From Clostridium sp. CAG:914 (GTDB lineage: Bacteria; Bacillota_I; Bacilli_A; RF39; UBA660): a stretch of 39,680 bases of DNA. A program made the position numbers and the translations under genes. The notes under the pieces were generated by a model that worked only from the letters and a program-made list of their open reading frames with translations, made no database searches and was not told where the DNA came from. Numbering within the stretch: the first letter of the stretch is position 1; every line of letters begins with the position of its first letter. The stretch is from positions 1 to 39,680 of the forward strand of contig FR902136.1 in the NCBI GenBank assembly GCA_000437895.1. Direction: 5' to 3'. Below, piece after piece: positions 25,331 to 33,300 of the stretch.

Positions 25331-25358
25331 ATTTTATCACATATTTAATTAATGTCAA
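25331..25358 (-). promoter_or_regulatory. Promoter for the HD-domain gene (minus strand)
   Basis: Read on the minus strand: TTGACA (25358-25353), 16-bp spacer, TGA then TAAAAT (25336-25331). The -35 is consensus and an extended -10 is present, about 20 bases before the start codon. Confidence 0.75.
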
Positions 25359-25387
25359 TTTTTTATACTTATAATTTCTGTTATTTC

Positions 25388-25935
25388 CTACCCTGTTTTA
25401 CTCATTATTTCTTTTATCATTTTATTTATAATCTTCTTTTCTAATCTAGATATATAACTTTGTGATATTCCGCAACATATCTGCTACTTCTTTTTAGATC
25501 TTTTCATTTCCACTTACAAATCCAAATCTAAGTTCCATTATATTTTTTTCTCTGTTATTCAACTTTTCCATAGATGCTTTTAATAATTTTCTGTCCACTT
25601 CGTCTTCCATTCTTCTTGAAGTTACATCTGGATCTGTTCCTAAAATATCCAATAACAATAATTCGTTTCCATCTCCGTCTTGATTCAATGGTTCATCTAT
25701 TGAAATTTCGCTTTTAATTCTATTGCTTCTTCTTAAATGCATTAGTATTTCATTTTCTATACATCTCGAAGCATATGTTGCAAGTTTTATTTTCTTATCT
25801 GTATTAAATGTATTTATTGCTTTCATTAATCCTATAGTTCCTATTGAGATTAAACCCTCTAGCCCCACCCAGGTATTTTCAAACTTTTTAGCTATGTATA
25901 CAACCAATCTTAAATTTCGTTCTACTAATGTTTTT
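25388..25935 (-). pseudogene. sigE: Sporulation sigma factor SigE, broken 3' fragment
   Basis: The minus strand encodes a sigma E-like sequence from KKTLVERNLRLVVYIAKKF through LISIGTIGLMKAINTF, KIKLATYASRCIENEI and REKNIMELRFG. After GNEKI comes an in-frame TAA (25494-25496), where homologues have Gln. KEVADML follows, then a one-base shift, and the next frame reads GISQSYISRLEKKII to a normal stop at 25388. About the first quarter of the gene is missing at the transposase junction. Conserved positions are also altered (FENTW for FENTG, LEGLIS for EDLIS). Clearly non-functional. Assignment to SigE over SigK rests on the closeness of the core motifs to SigE. Confidence 0.85.
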
Positions 25936-26458
25936 TTGCCATTTCTGTTTCACTATAATCGTAATGTTCAACTATTGTATCTAACGTATAGTGATTTAGC
26001 AAATCATAACATGTTGATACTGTTACTCTTGCACATTGTGTTTGTTGCTTTCCATTATATTTTTCTCTTGAACTTTTTGTATTTGGTACTTCAAAATCAC
26101 TTCCATCTATACCAGTAAGTACATATCCTTTATATGTTTTCACTTCATTTTTATATTCCCGATAAAACTCTTTTAATGATTCTTGCATTAAATATATGAA
26201 AGCCTATGGATTTAATTTTTCACGTTGTTTAAATAAGTCTGGTGAGCTTATATTTTTTACATTATTAATATTATTAAAATTTATTATTTTCATTTTACTA
26301 CTTAGTCCTTTCTTATTTAATTCGTATAAAATAATATCTTGTGGTCCAATTTTTCTTTTTCTTATATAATTTGTTTCTTTTCTCCTACATTTTGATATAA
26401 AAGTTTCTTTTTCTAATAATTCTTTTATAATATGTATATTTTTATATGAATACTTCAT
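25925..26458 (-). pseudogene. IS4-family transposase, N-terminal fragment with internal stop
   Basis: Starting at 26458 the minus strand reads MKYSYKNIHIIKELLEKETF, then SSPDLFKQREKLNP, an in-frame TAG at 26204-26206, and AFIYLMQESLKEFYREYKN in the same frame. GYVLTGIDGSDFEVPNTK follows, carrying the first catalytic Asp of an IS4 DDE transposase. It continues with VSTCYDLLNHYTLDTIVEHY and SETEMAKKH, at which point the frame runs into the sigE fragment. The rest of the catalytic core is missing. The gene begins 30 bases inside the right terminal repeat, the expected place for an IS transposase. Confidence 0.82.
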
Positions 26459-26487
26459 CTTTACTTCTTTTACTCTTTATTTTATTC

Positions 26488-26514
26488 TATCTCTTAAGTT
26501 AATAACATTGGTAA
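26488..26514 (-). repeat. Right copy of the perfect 27-bp inverted repeat
   Basis: Exact reverse complement of 23663-23689 (TATCTCTTAAGTTAATAAC onward, ending GGTAA). It lies 30 bases upstream of the transposase start. The bases beyond it (GAAATTACTC) do not give an obvious direct target repeat with the left flank. Confidence 0.9.
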
Positions 26515-26639
26515 GAAATTACTCTTTTTTTTGAAAATTTTTGAAAATAATGTTTTATAAAATTACGAAGTGTGGTATTATTATTTTTGGATGGGTAAGT
26601 TGAGTGAAAAAAAAGTCGAAATTATTGTTCTTATATTAT

Positions 26640-26668
26640 TTGAAGTTTATCTTTGTAAGAATTATAAT
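26640..26668 (+). promoter_or_regulatory. Promoter for the cold-shock gene
   Basis: TTGAAG (26640-26645), 17-bp spacer, TATAAT (26663-26668). A second, distal candidate is the extended -10 TGG-TATTAT at 26573-26581, with a poor -35. It would give a leader of about 120 bases, the kind often seen before cold-shock genes. Confidence 0.65.
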
Positions 26669-26707
26669 TTATTTAGTAAGCAATTACTGGATTGTGAGGT
26701 GTAATGT

Positions 26708-26923
26708 ATGAGTGGAAATGTAAAGTGGTTTAATAATGATAAAGGATATGGCTTTATTGATTATGCTCAAGGTGAAGATATTTTTGTTCATTATTCTGCT
26801 ATTAGACAGGATGGTTATAAGACTTTATCTGAAGGTCAACGTGTTGTATTTGACTTGATAGAGACACCAAAAGGTCTTCAAGCTATTAATGTTAAAACAT
26901 CTTCTGAAGAGAAGGTAATGTAA
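26708..26923 (+). CDS. cspA: Cold-shock protein CspA family
   Basis: Single-domain nucleic-acid chaperone of 71 residues. The RNP1 motif KGYGFI and RNP2 motif DIFVHY are intact, with the VKWFN start. GAGGTG precedes the ATG. It is a single-gene unit with its own promoter and terminator, lying between the accessory island and the secE-nusG operon. Confidence 0.95.
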   Translation: MSGNVKWFNNDKGYGFIDYAQGEDIFVHYSAIRQDGYKTLSEGQRVVFDLIETPKGLQAINVKTSSEEKVM

Positions 26924-26947
26924 AAACTAGTTTATGCTAGTTTTTTT
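26923..26947 (+). terminator. Terminator after cspA
   Basis: AAAACTAG-TTTATG-CTAGTTTT hairpin (26923-26944), extended by further T residues. Confidence 0.85.
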
Positions 26948-26967
26948 CGTTTTTAATATTAATTTTC

Positions 26968-26996
26968 TTGACATATATGGTCTTTTATGATATTTT
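26968..26996 (+). promoter_or_regulatory. Promoter for secE-nusG
   Basis: Consensus TTGACA (26968-26973), 17-bp spacer, TGA then TATTTT (26991-26996). Transcription should begin near 27003. Confidence 0.75.
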
Positions 26997-27002
26997 TATA
27001 TC

Positions 27003-27019
27003 AACACGAAGGTGTTTTT
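27003..27019 (+). other. Hairpin at the 5' end of the secE-nusG message
   Basis: AACAC (27003-27007) pairs with GTGTT (27012-27016), loop GAAG, followed by T residues. It would fold at the extreme 5' end of the transcript, just before the GGAGGA of secE. It may protect the RNA end or act as a weak attenuator. Confidence 0.4.
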
Positions 27020-27033
27020 ATTTTGGAGGAAAA

Positions 27034-27306
27034 ATGAAAAAGAAAGAAATTTCTAAATTAGAAAAAAAGAAAGATGTTAAAGTTGAGACTAAGAAAGTAA
27101 AGTCTAGTAAGAAAAAGGGAGAAAATATTTTTAAAAAAATTGGAAAATATTTTAAGGGTGTTTTTAAAGAGTTTAAACGAATTAAGTGGACTGCAAAGAA
27201 TGACTTGGTAAAATATTCTATTGCTAGTGTATGTTTTGTTCTTTTCTTTGGTTTATATTTTTACATTGTTGAATTATTAGCAGTGTTCTTAAGGAGTTTG
27301 GTATAA
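27034..27306 (+). CDS. secE: Preprotein translocase subunit SecE
   Basis: Essential clamp subunit of the SecYEG channel. The 90-residue protein has a long lysine-rich cytoplasmic N terminus (about 35 residues), an amphipathic segment KGVFKEFKRIKWTAKNDL that matches the SecE signature, and one transmembrane helix (about residues 62-86). The ATG at 27034 follows TTTTGGAGGAAAA; an upstream in-frame TTG at 26968 lies in the promoter. It overlaps nusG by one base. The rpmG gene that often precedes secE is not here. Confidence 0.93.
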   Translation: MKKKEISKLEKKKDVKVETKKVKSSKKKGENIFKKIGKYFKGVFKEFKRIKWTAKNDLVKYSIASVCFVLFFGLYFYIVELLAVFLRSLV

Positions 27307-27842
27307 TGAAAAAAGAATGGTATGTAGTTAACACAGTAAGTGGTTATGAATATAAAGTAAAAGAAAAACTAGAAATGATGATTAAAAACTCATCTGAGAT
27401 TCAAGAAAAAATATTTAGGGTTATTGTTCCTGAACAGACTATTGTTGAATACAAAGATGGCGTTAAAAAAGAAAAAATTAAAAAGATGTTTCCTGGTTAT
27501 GTTCTTGTAGAAATGATCATGGATGATGAAGTTTGGTTTATTGTTAGAAATACCCAAGGTGTTACAGGATTTATTGGTTCTTCTGGTAAAGGGGCTAAAC
27601 CGATTCCTTTATTACCTGAAGAGGTTGAGAGAATACTTAATAATATGGGTATGAGTAGAATTGATTTATCTAAGGATTTAGTTGAAGGAAAGAAAGTTAA
27701 AATTATTTCAGGTCCTTTTAAAGATATGATAGGTAAAATTAGTTCTTATGATTTAGAAAAGAAAAAGGTTAATTTGCTTTTGGATTTGTTTGGACAGGAG
27801 ACTCCTGTTGAGGCTGAACTTAACCAAATTGAAAATATTTAA
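27306..27842 (+). CDS. nusG: Transcription elongation factor NusG
   Basis: Binds RNA polymerase through its NGN domain and affects pausing, termination and coupling. The 178-residue protein has EWYVVNTVSGYEYKVKEKL, the KMFPGYVLVEM loop, VRNTQGVTGFIGS and a KOW domain with EGKKVKIISGPFKDMIG. The ATG overlaps the secE stop (TAATG). No insert domain is present. Confidence 0.97.
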   Translation: MKKEWYVVNTVSGYEYKVKEKLEMMIKNSSEIQEKIFRVIVPEQTIVEYKDGVKKEKIKKMFPGYVLVEMIMDDEVWFIVRNTQGVTGFIGSSGKGAKPIPLLPEEVERILNNMGMSRIDLSKDLVEGKKVKIISGPFKDMIGKISSYDLEKKKVNLLLDLFGQETPVEAELNQIENI

Positions 27843-27849
27843 AAAAAAT

Positions 27850-27878
27850 ATTGAAATTATATATAAAATATGGTATTA
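27850..27878 (+). promoter_or_regulatory. Extended -10 promoter for rplK-rplA
   Basis: TTGAAA (27850-27855), 17-bp spacer, TGG then TATTAT (27873-27878). A further TATAAT at 27898-27903 has no good -35. Confidence 0.7.
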
Positions 27879-27914
27879 TTTGTGGTGCGACTGTGTATTA
27901 TAATATAGTTTGAT

Positions 27915-27947
27915 AAGTGGGAGGCGGCGGACGGCTATTAGAACCAC
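27915..27947 (+). promoter_or_regulatory. Candidate r-protein leader hairpin before rplK (L1-type)
   Basis: AGTGG (27915-27919) pairs with CCACT (27943-27947), enclosing a GA/ATTAGAA internal loop and a G-rich tip (GGCGGCGGACGGC). The GTGG...AACCAC frame recurs before rplA at 28426-28457. L1 is the known autorepressor of the L11-L1 operon in E. coli, so an L1 target is a reasonable reading, but the motif match is my inference. The local GC content is strikingly above background. Confidence 0.5.
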
Positions 27948-27981
27948 TCGCGAAAAGTTAAATATATAGGAGGTGTTATTC

Positions 27982-28404
27982 ATGGCAAAGAAAGCAATAA
28001 CTAAGAAAATTAAATTACAAATACCTGCAGGTAAAGCTACTCCAGCTCCACCAGTTGGAACTGTTTTAGGACCAGCAGGAATCAATTTACAAGATTTTTG
28101 TACTAAATATAATGATGCTACGAGAGATAAGATGGGAGATATTCTTCCTGTTGAAATTTCAATTTATGAAGATAGATCTTTTGATTTTGTAATTAAAACT
28201 CCACCTACACCTTTTTTGCTTAAAAAAGCTGCTAAGGTAAAGTCTGGTGCTAGTAAGGGTGAAATAGTTGCTACGTTGACTAAGAAAGATATTAAAGAAA
28301 TAGCAGAAACTAAATTACCTGATTTAAATGCTTATGATATTGAAAGTGCTATTAAGTGTGTTGAAGGTACAGCACGTAATATGGGAATTAAGATTGAAGA
28401 ATAA
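27982..28404 (+). CDS. rplK: 50S ribosomal protein L11
   Basis: Stalk-base protein binding the GTPase centre of 23S rRNA and needed for RelA stimulation. The 140-residue protein has KIKLQIPAGKATPAPPVG, LGPAGINLQDFC, the KTPPTPFLLKKAA segment and the C-terminal CVEGTARNMGI. The ATG at 27982 follows AGGAGGTG; a GTG at 27973 lies inside that ribosome site. Confidence 0.97.
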   Translation: MAKKAITKKIKLQIPAGKATPAPPVGTVLGPAGINLQDFCTKYNDATRDKMGDILPVEISIYEDRSFDFVIKTPPTPFLLKKAAKVKSGASKGEIVATLTKKDIKEIAETKLPDLNAYDIESAIKCVEGTARNMGIKIEE

Positions 28405-28425
28405 TATACATATAGGTTATATGCC

Positions 28426-28457
28426 TATGTGGAAGGAATAGTCCGCATAACCACATA
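28426..28457 (+). promoter_or_regulatory. Candidate r-protein leader hairpin before rplA (L1-type)
   Basis: TATGTGG (28426-28432) pairs perfectly with CCACATA (28451-28457). Inside, an AA/GCATAA internal loop precedes a short GGA-ATAG-TCC tip. It ends four bases before the AGGAGG of rplA. Upstream, ATAGG (28412-28416) can pair instead with CCTAT (28424-28428), disrupting the first arm. It resembles the rplK hairpin in its GTGG/CCAC frame. Confidence 0.5.
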
Positions 28458-28467
28458 AGGAGGAAAA

Positions 28468-29163
28468 ATGAAGAAAAGTAAGAGATATGCTTCTTTAGTT
28501 CAAAATGTTGAAAAGAACAAAATGTATGATTATAAAGAAGCAATAAAATTAGTTAAAGAAACCTCTAATTTGAAATTTGATTCTACGATTGAAGTAGCTA
28601 TGAATTTAAATTTAGATACAAAGAAAGCAGATCAACAATTAAGAGGTGCTATTGCTTTACCAAATGGAACTGGTAAAACAAAGAAGATTTTGGTACTTGC
28701 AAAGGGAGAACAAGCACGTATGGCTAATGAAGCTGGTGCTGATTATGTTGGAGATACTGATATGATAGAAAAAATGGAGAAAGAAAATTGGTTTCCATTT
28801 GATGTTATAGTAGCTACTCCAGAAATGATGCCTTTATTAGGTAAAATTGGTAAAATTCTTGGTCCAAAAGGTTTAATGCCAAATCCTAAAACAGGTACAG
28901 TTACTATGGAAGTTGATAAAGCTGTTAATGAAATTAAGAAAGGTAAAGTTAATTATAGAACTGATAGCTTTGGTAATGTTCATGGTATTATTGGTAAATC
29001 TAGTTTTGATAATAAGATGCTAGAGGAAAATTTGAGTGCTTTTGTTAATACTATTTTAAAGGTTAAACCTACTACGGTTAAGGGTGCTTATGTTAAGAAT
29101 ATATCTATATCTTCTACTATGGGACCTGGAATTAAAATAGATTTAAATTCTTTTGACAAATAG
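28468..29163 (+). CDS. rplA: 50S ribosomal protein L1
   Basis: Forms the mobile L1 stalk at the E site. The 231-residue protein has KKSKRYASLVQNVEK, DQQLRGAIALPNGTGK, the GKIGKILGPKGLMPNPKTGTV signature and a VNYRTDSFGNVHGIIGK segment. AGGAGGAA precedes the ATG. Co-transcribed with rplK. The last codons contain the -35 of the rplJ promoter. Confidence 0.97.
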   Translation: MKKSKRYASLVQNVEKNKMYDYKEAIKLVKETSNLKFDSTIEVAMNLNLDTKKADQQLRGAIALPNGTGKTKKILVLAKGEQARMANEAGADYVGDTDMIEKMEKENWFPFDVIVATPEMMPLLGKIGKILGPKGLMPNPKTGTVTMEVDKAVNEIKKGKVNYRTDSFGNVHGIIGKSSFDNKMLEENLSAFVNTILKVKPTTVKGAYVKNISISSTMGPGIKIDLNSFDK

Positions 29164-29181
29164 TAATTAATGATATATAAT
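29153..29181 (+). promoter_or_regulatory. Consensus promoter for the L10 leader/rplJL
   Basis: TTGACA (29153-29158), 17-bp spacer, TATAAT (29176-29181): a full match to the vegetative consensus at both boxes, without the TGn found at most other sites here. The -35 lies inside the rplA coding end. Confidence 0.85.
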
Positions 29182-29187
29182 ATGCTT

Positions 29188-29298
29188 GTAAGTGAAAAAA
29201 TTATGCCAAAGACAGTAAGGACTTATGTTTAAAAATCTTACCGAGGAATAAAAAATGATGTTTTGTATTTTTTGTCCCTCGTTAGAGGGATTTTATTT
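29188..29298 (+). promoter_or_regulatory. Ribosomal protein L10 leader with attenuator
   Basis: The message before rplJ has ATGCCAAAGACAGTAAGGA, then CTTACCGAGGA, the recognition elements of the Firmicute L10 leader bound by L10(L12)4. Downstream, TCCCTC-GTTA-GAGGGA (29275-29290) with TTTTATTT forms a terminator. CGAGG (29242-29246) can pair with CCTCG (29277-29281), giving a mutually exclusive antiterminator. This supports control by transcription attenuation. Confidence 0.88.
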
Positions 29299-29319
29299 GG
29301 TGTATAGAAAGGAAATATT

Positions 29320-29805
29320 ATGGCAAACGTAAAGGTTATTGAAAAAAAAGCAGAAGTAGTATCTGAAATTAAAAATAATATTGAGAATGCTAAATCTGTT
29401 GTACTTTTTGATTATCGTGGTCTAACTGATTCTGAAATTAAAGAATTGAGAAATAAGTTAAGAGATAATAATGCTTCATATAAAGTATATAAAAATACTT
29501 TGACTAAAAGAGCAATGAATGAACTTAATATTGATTTTGCAGAGTATTTGTCAGGACCTAGTGCGATATCATTTGGTAGTGATGAATTATCTATCGTTAA
29601 AGTTATAAGTGATTTTTCTAAAGAACATGATAAGCTTGTACTTAAGGCAGGTATTGTTGATGGAAAAATTGCTACGGTAGATGACTTAAAGCAATATGCT
29701 TCAATACCATCAAGAGATGGACTTCTTACTATGCTTGCTGCTGGTATGATGGGAACAATAAGAGATTTGTCTATTTGCTTAGACTTATATTCAAAAGAAA
29801 AATAA
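29320..29805 (+). CDS. rplJ: 50S ribosomal protein L10
   Basis: Anchors L7/L12 dimers on the stalk. The 161-residue protein has KSVVLFDYRGLTDSEI, LRDNNASYKVYKNTL and the C-terminal helix region to which L7/L12 dimers bind. GAAAGGAAA precedes the ATG. Regulated by the L10 leader just upstream; rplL follows after 21 bases. Confidence 0.96.
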   Translation: MANVKVIEKKAEVVSEIKNNIENAKSVVLFDYRGLTDSEIKELRNKLRDNNASYKVYKNTLTKRAMNELNIDFAEYLSGPSAISFGSDELSIVKVISDFSKEHDKLVLKAGIVDGKIATVDDLKQYASIPSRDGLLTMLAAGMMGTIRDLSICLDLYSKEK

Positions 29806-29826
29806 TAGAAATAGGAGGAAAATAAA

Positions 29827-30195
29827 ATGGCTAAATTAAACAAAGATGAATTTATTAGTGCTTTAAAAGAAATGACTATTCTTGAAATTAAAGAATTAGT
29901 TGATGCTATGAAGGAGGAATTTGGAGTAGATCCTAGTGCTGTTGCTGTACAAGCAGGACCAGCTACTGCTCAAGTAGAAGAAGGACCTTCTAAAGTTAAT
30001 GTTGTATTAACTGCTGCTGGAGCAAATAAAATTGCTGTTATAAAAATTGTTAGAGATTTAACTGGTTTAGGATTAAAAGAAGCTAAAGAAATCGCTGATA
30101 ATGGTGGTAATGTTAAAGAAGGCATTGATAAAGAAGAAGCTGAAAAAATTAAAGCACAATTTGAAGAAGCTGGCGCTTCAGTTGAACTTAAGTAA
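29827..30195 (+). CDS. rplL: 50S ribosomal protein L7/L12
   Basis: Stalk protein recruiting translation factors. The 122-residue protein has the N-terminal dimerisation helix region (EMTILEIKELVDAMKEEFGV), a short Ala/Gly hinge and the C-terminal domain with KIAVIKIVRDLTGLGLKEAK and GASVELK. Strong AGGAGG site. Ends the rplJ-rplL unit, followed by a terminator. Confidence 0.97.
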   Translation: MAKLNKDEFISALKEMTILEIKELVDAMKEEFGVDPSAVAVQAGPATAQVEEGPSKVNVVLTAAGANKIAVIKIVRDLTGLGLKEAKEIADNGGNVKEGIDKEEAEKIKAQFEEAGASVELK

Positions 30196-30208
30196 TAAGT
30201 TTACATTG

Positions 30209-30236
30209 AGAGGTTCTGTTTAGAACTTCTTTTTTT
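30209..30236 (+). terminator. Terminator after rplL
   Basis: AGAGGTTCT (30209-30217), loop GTTT, AGAACTTCT (30222-30230), then six T residues; one G-T pair. It separates rplJL from rpoBC transcription at least partly. Confidence 0.85.
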
Positions 30237-30275
30237 GTTTATATATGTTTTTTTTGTAAAAATAATAATTATTCG

Positions 30276-30304
30276 TTGACTTTTACTTTTTAAAGTGATA
30301 ACAT
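30276..30304 (+). promoter_or_regulatory. Extended -10 promoter for rpoB-rpoC
   Basis: TTGACT (30276-30281), 17-bp spacer, TGA then TAACAT (30299-30304). The leader of about 60 bases contains a TTTTTAG-GCGTA-CTAAAAA hairpin (30324-30342) of unknown meaning. Confidence 0.7.
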
Positions 30305-30371
30305 TTTATATTGGTAACACGTCTTTTTAGGCGTACTAAAAATTTAATTTAGGTATGGGGTGAGAAAGTTA

Positions 30372-33300
30372 ATGGCTTATAAGTTAAAGCAAAGTGGCGA
30401 TTATAGAAAAAGAAGAAATTTTTCTATGATTAAGAATGCATTAGAGTTAGATGATCTATTGCAAATTCAAAAAGAATCATATCAATGGTTTATTACTGAT
30501 GGGGTAAAAGAAGTACTTGAGGATTTTTCACCAGTGGAAAGCTTTTCTGGTAGCTTTTCATTACATTTTGGCGATTATTCGTTTGATACGCCAAGATATT
30601 CTATTAAGGAATGCAAAGATAGACAAATTACTTATGCTGCTCCTTTAAAAGTTCAAACAAGACTTTTTAACAATGAAACTGGAGAAGTTAAAGAACAAGA
30701 AATTTTCTTGGGAGATATGCCTTTAATGACGGATAGTGGTTCTTTCATTATTAATGGTGCTGAGAGAGTTGTTGTATCACAGTTGGTTAGATCACCAAGT
30801 GTATATTTTTCTAAGGAAATAGATAAAAATGGTAAACCTGTTTTTGCTTCTAAAATTATTCCTACTCGTGGTACTTGGTTAGAATATGAAACAGATGCTA
30901 AAGATGTTTTATATGTTAGAATTGATAGAACAAGAAAGGTTCCTTTGACTACTTTAATTAGGGCTTTTGGTTTGTCTAGTGATAAGGAAATATTAGACTT
31001 CTTTGATGATAATATTTATTTAAAGAATACTATAGAGAGAGATTCTACTAAAAGTACTGATGAGGCTTTAATTGAGATATATGAAAAATTAAGACCAGGA
31101 GAACCTACTACTTTGGATAGTTCAAAGAATCAATTAATAACAAGATTTTTTGATAATTTTCGTTATGATTTAGCTAAAGTTGGTAGATATAAATTTAATC
31201 AGAGATTGAATGTTAGTGATAGACTTATTAATACTATTTTAGCAGAGGATATTGTTGTAGATGGAGATGTTAAGTTCAGTGAGGGAACTTTAATTACTAA
31301 AGATGTTCTTTTGGAACTTAATAAATATTTACAAGATGGATATGGTAGATGTGAGGTTAAGATTAATGAGGAATTGAACGATAGAAATGTTGTTCAAGTT
31401 ATATATGTTTATTCACCATTAGATCCTAAGAAAAAGGTAAAAGTTATTGGTAATGATCAAACTATTACTGAAAAGACTTTAACTATTTCTGATTTTTATG
31501 CTACTGTATCATATTATTTAAATTTAATGGATGGTATTGGACATGATGATGAAATTGATCATTTAGGTAATAGAAGAATTAGACAAGTTGGTGAACTTTT
31601 ACAAAATCAATTTAAGATCGGTTTTAGTAGAATGGAAAGAGTTATTCGTGAGAGAATGACTACTCAAGATATGGAAACTGTTACTCCAAAGACATTAATT
31701 AATATTAGACCAGTTACGGCTGTTATTAAAGAGTTTTTTGGTGGAAGCCAATTGTCTCAATTTATGGATCAGGTTAATCCAATCGCTGAACTTACTCATA
31801 AGAGAAGATTATCAGCTTTAGGTCCTGGCGGACTTTCTCGTGATAGAGCTGGTCTTGAAGTTAGAGACGTTAATGCATCACATTATGGTAGAATATGTCC
31901 TATTGAATCTCCAGAAGGTCAAAATATTGGACTTATTACTTCATTAGCAAGTTATGCTAAGGTTAATGAATATGGTTTTATTCAAACACCATATCGTAAA
32001 GTTATTGATAGAAAATTAACTGATGAAGTGGATTATTTAACAGCTACTGAAGAGCAAGATTTTTATATTTCTCAGGCTACAGTTAATGTTGATGATGATG
32101 GATATATTACAGATGACACTGTTTCTGGTAGATTTAATGGAGAAAATGTAATTATTTCAGCAGATAAAGTCGATTATATAGACGTTTCTCCTCAACAGGT
32201 TGTATCTATTACGACTAGTTTAATTCCTTTCTTGGAACATGACGATGCTACTCGTGCTTTGATGGGTGCAAACATGCAAAGACAAGCTTTACCTTTACTT
32301 ACTACAGAGGCACCTTTAATTGGTACAGGTGTTGAATATGTTGCTGCTCGTGATAGTGGTGTTTGTGTATTAGCTAAAGCAGATGGTATTGTTGAATATG
32401 TAGATGCTAAGAAAATTATTGTTAAAAATGCTAAAGATAAAGATGTATATAATTTGGTTACTTTTGAAAGATGTAATCAAGGTGAAACAGCAAATCAAAG
32501 ACCTATTGTTAGAGTAGGAGATAAGGTTCATAGAGGACAAATTATAGCAGATGGACAGAGTACAGATTTAGGAGAGTTAGCTCTTGGTAAAAACGTTGTT
32601 GTTGCTTTTACTACATTTAATGGATACAATTATGAGGATGCTGTTATTTTGAATGAAAAATTAGTTAAGGATGATGTCTATACTTCACTTCATATAGAAG
32701 ACTATGAGATTCAGTGCAGAGATACCAAGCTTGGACCAGAAGAAATTACTCGTGATATTCCTAATGTAAGTGAAGAGAGTAGAAAGAATCTTGATGAAAA
32801 TGGTATCATTAGGATTGGTACTGAGGTAAAAGAGGGAGATATTTTAGTTGGTAAAGTTACTCCTAAGGGAATGGTTGATCTTACTAGCGAAGAGAAATTA
32901 TTACATGCTATTTTTGGTGAAAAAACTAGAGAAGTTAGAAATTCATCTTTGACAGTTCCTCATGGTGGTGATGGTATTGTTCATGATGTTAAGATATATA
33001 CTAAAGCAGATAACGATGATATGCCTAGTGGTGTAAATAAAGTTGTTAGGGTATATATTATTCAAAAGAGAAAGATTCAAGTTGGAGATAAAATGTCTGG
33101 TCGTCATGGTAATAAAGGTGTTATATCATTAATTTTACCAGAGGAAGATATGCCATATTTACCAGATGGTACACCTGTAGATATTATGTTAAATCCGCAA
33201 GGTATACCTTCTCGTATGAATATTGGTCAGATACTTGAATTGCATTTAGGAATGGCTGCTAAAAAATTAGGCGTTCATGTTGCTACTCCGGTACTTGATG

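Larger units (their letters stand above)
23663..26514 (-). mobile_element. Defective IS4-family element carrying an HD-domain gene
   Basis: A 2852-bp segment bounded by perfect 27-bp inverted repeats. On the minus strand it begins with the N-terminal 178 codons of an IS4-type transposase starting 30 bases inside the right repeat. It ends with the transposase C-terminal part just inside the left repeat. The middle of the transposase is missing and replaced by a sigE fragment, a promoter, an HD-domain gene and a 67-residue gene. I see no clean target duplication outside the repeats. It separates parB from cspA. It may be an IS that acquired cargo and lost autonomy; movement by a transposase in trans is conceivable but not shown. 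Confidence 0.75.

Noticed and set aside
25723..26118. 131-codon plus-strand open frame across the island
   Set aside because: It lies antisense to the sigE and transposase fragments, whose protein matches are clear; no ribosome site or recognisable product.
23663..26514. Invertible switch flanked by inverted repeats
   Set aside because: No site-specific recombinase is present, and the transposase fragments lie exactly where an IS would place them, so terminal repeats explain the structure better.
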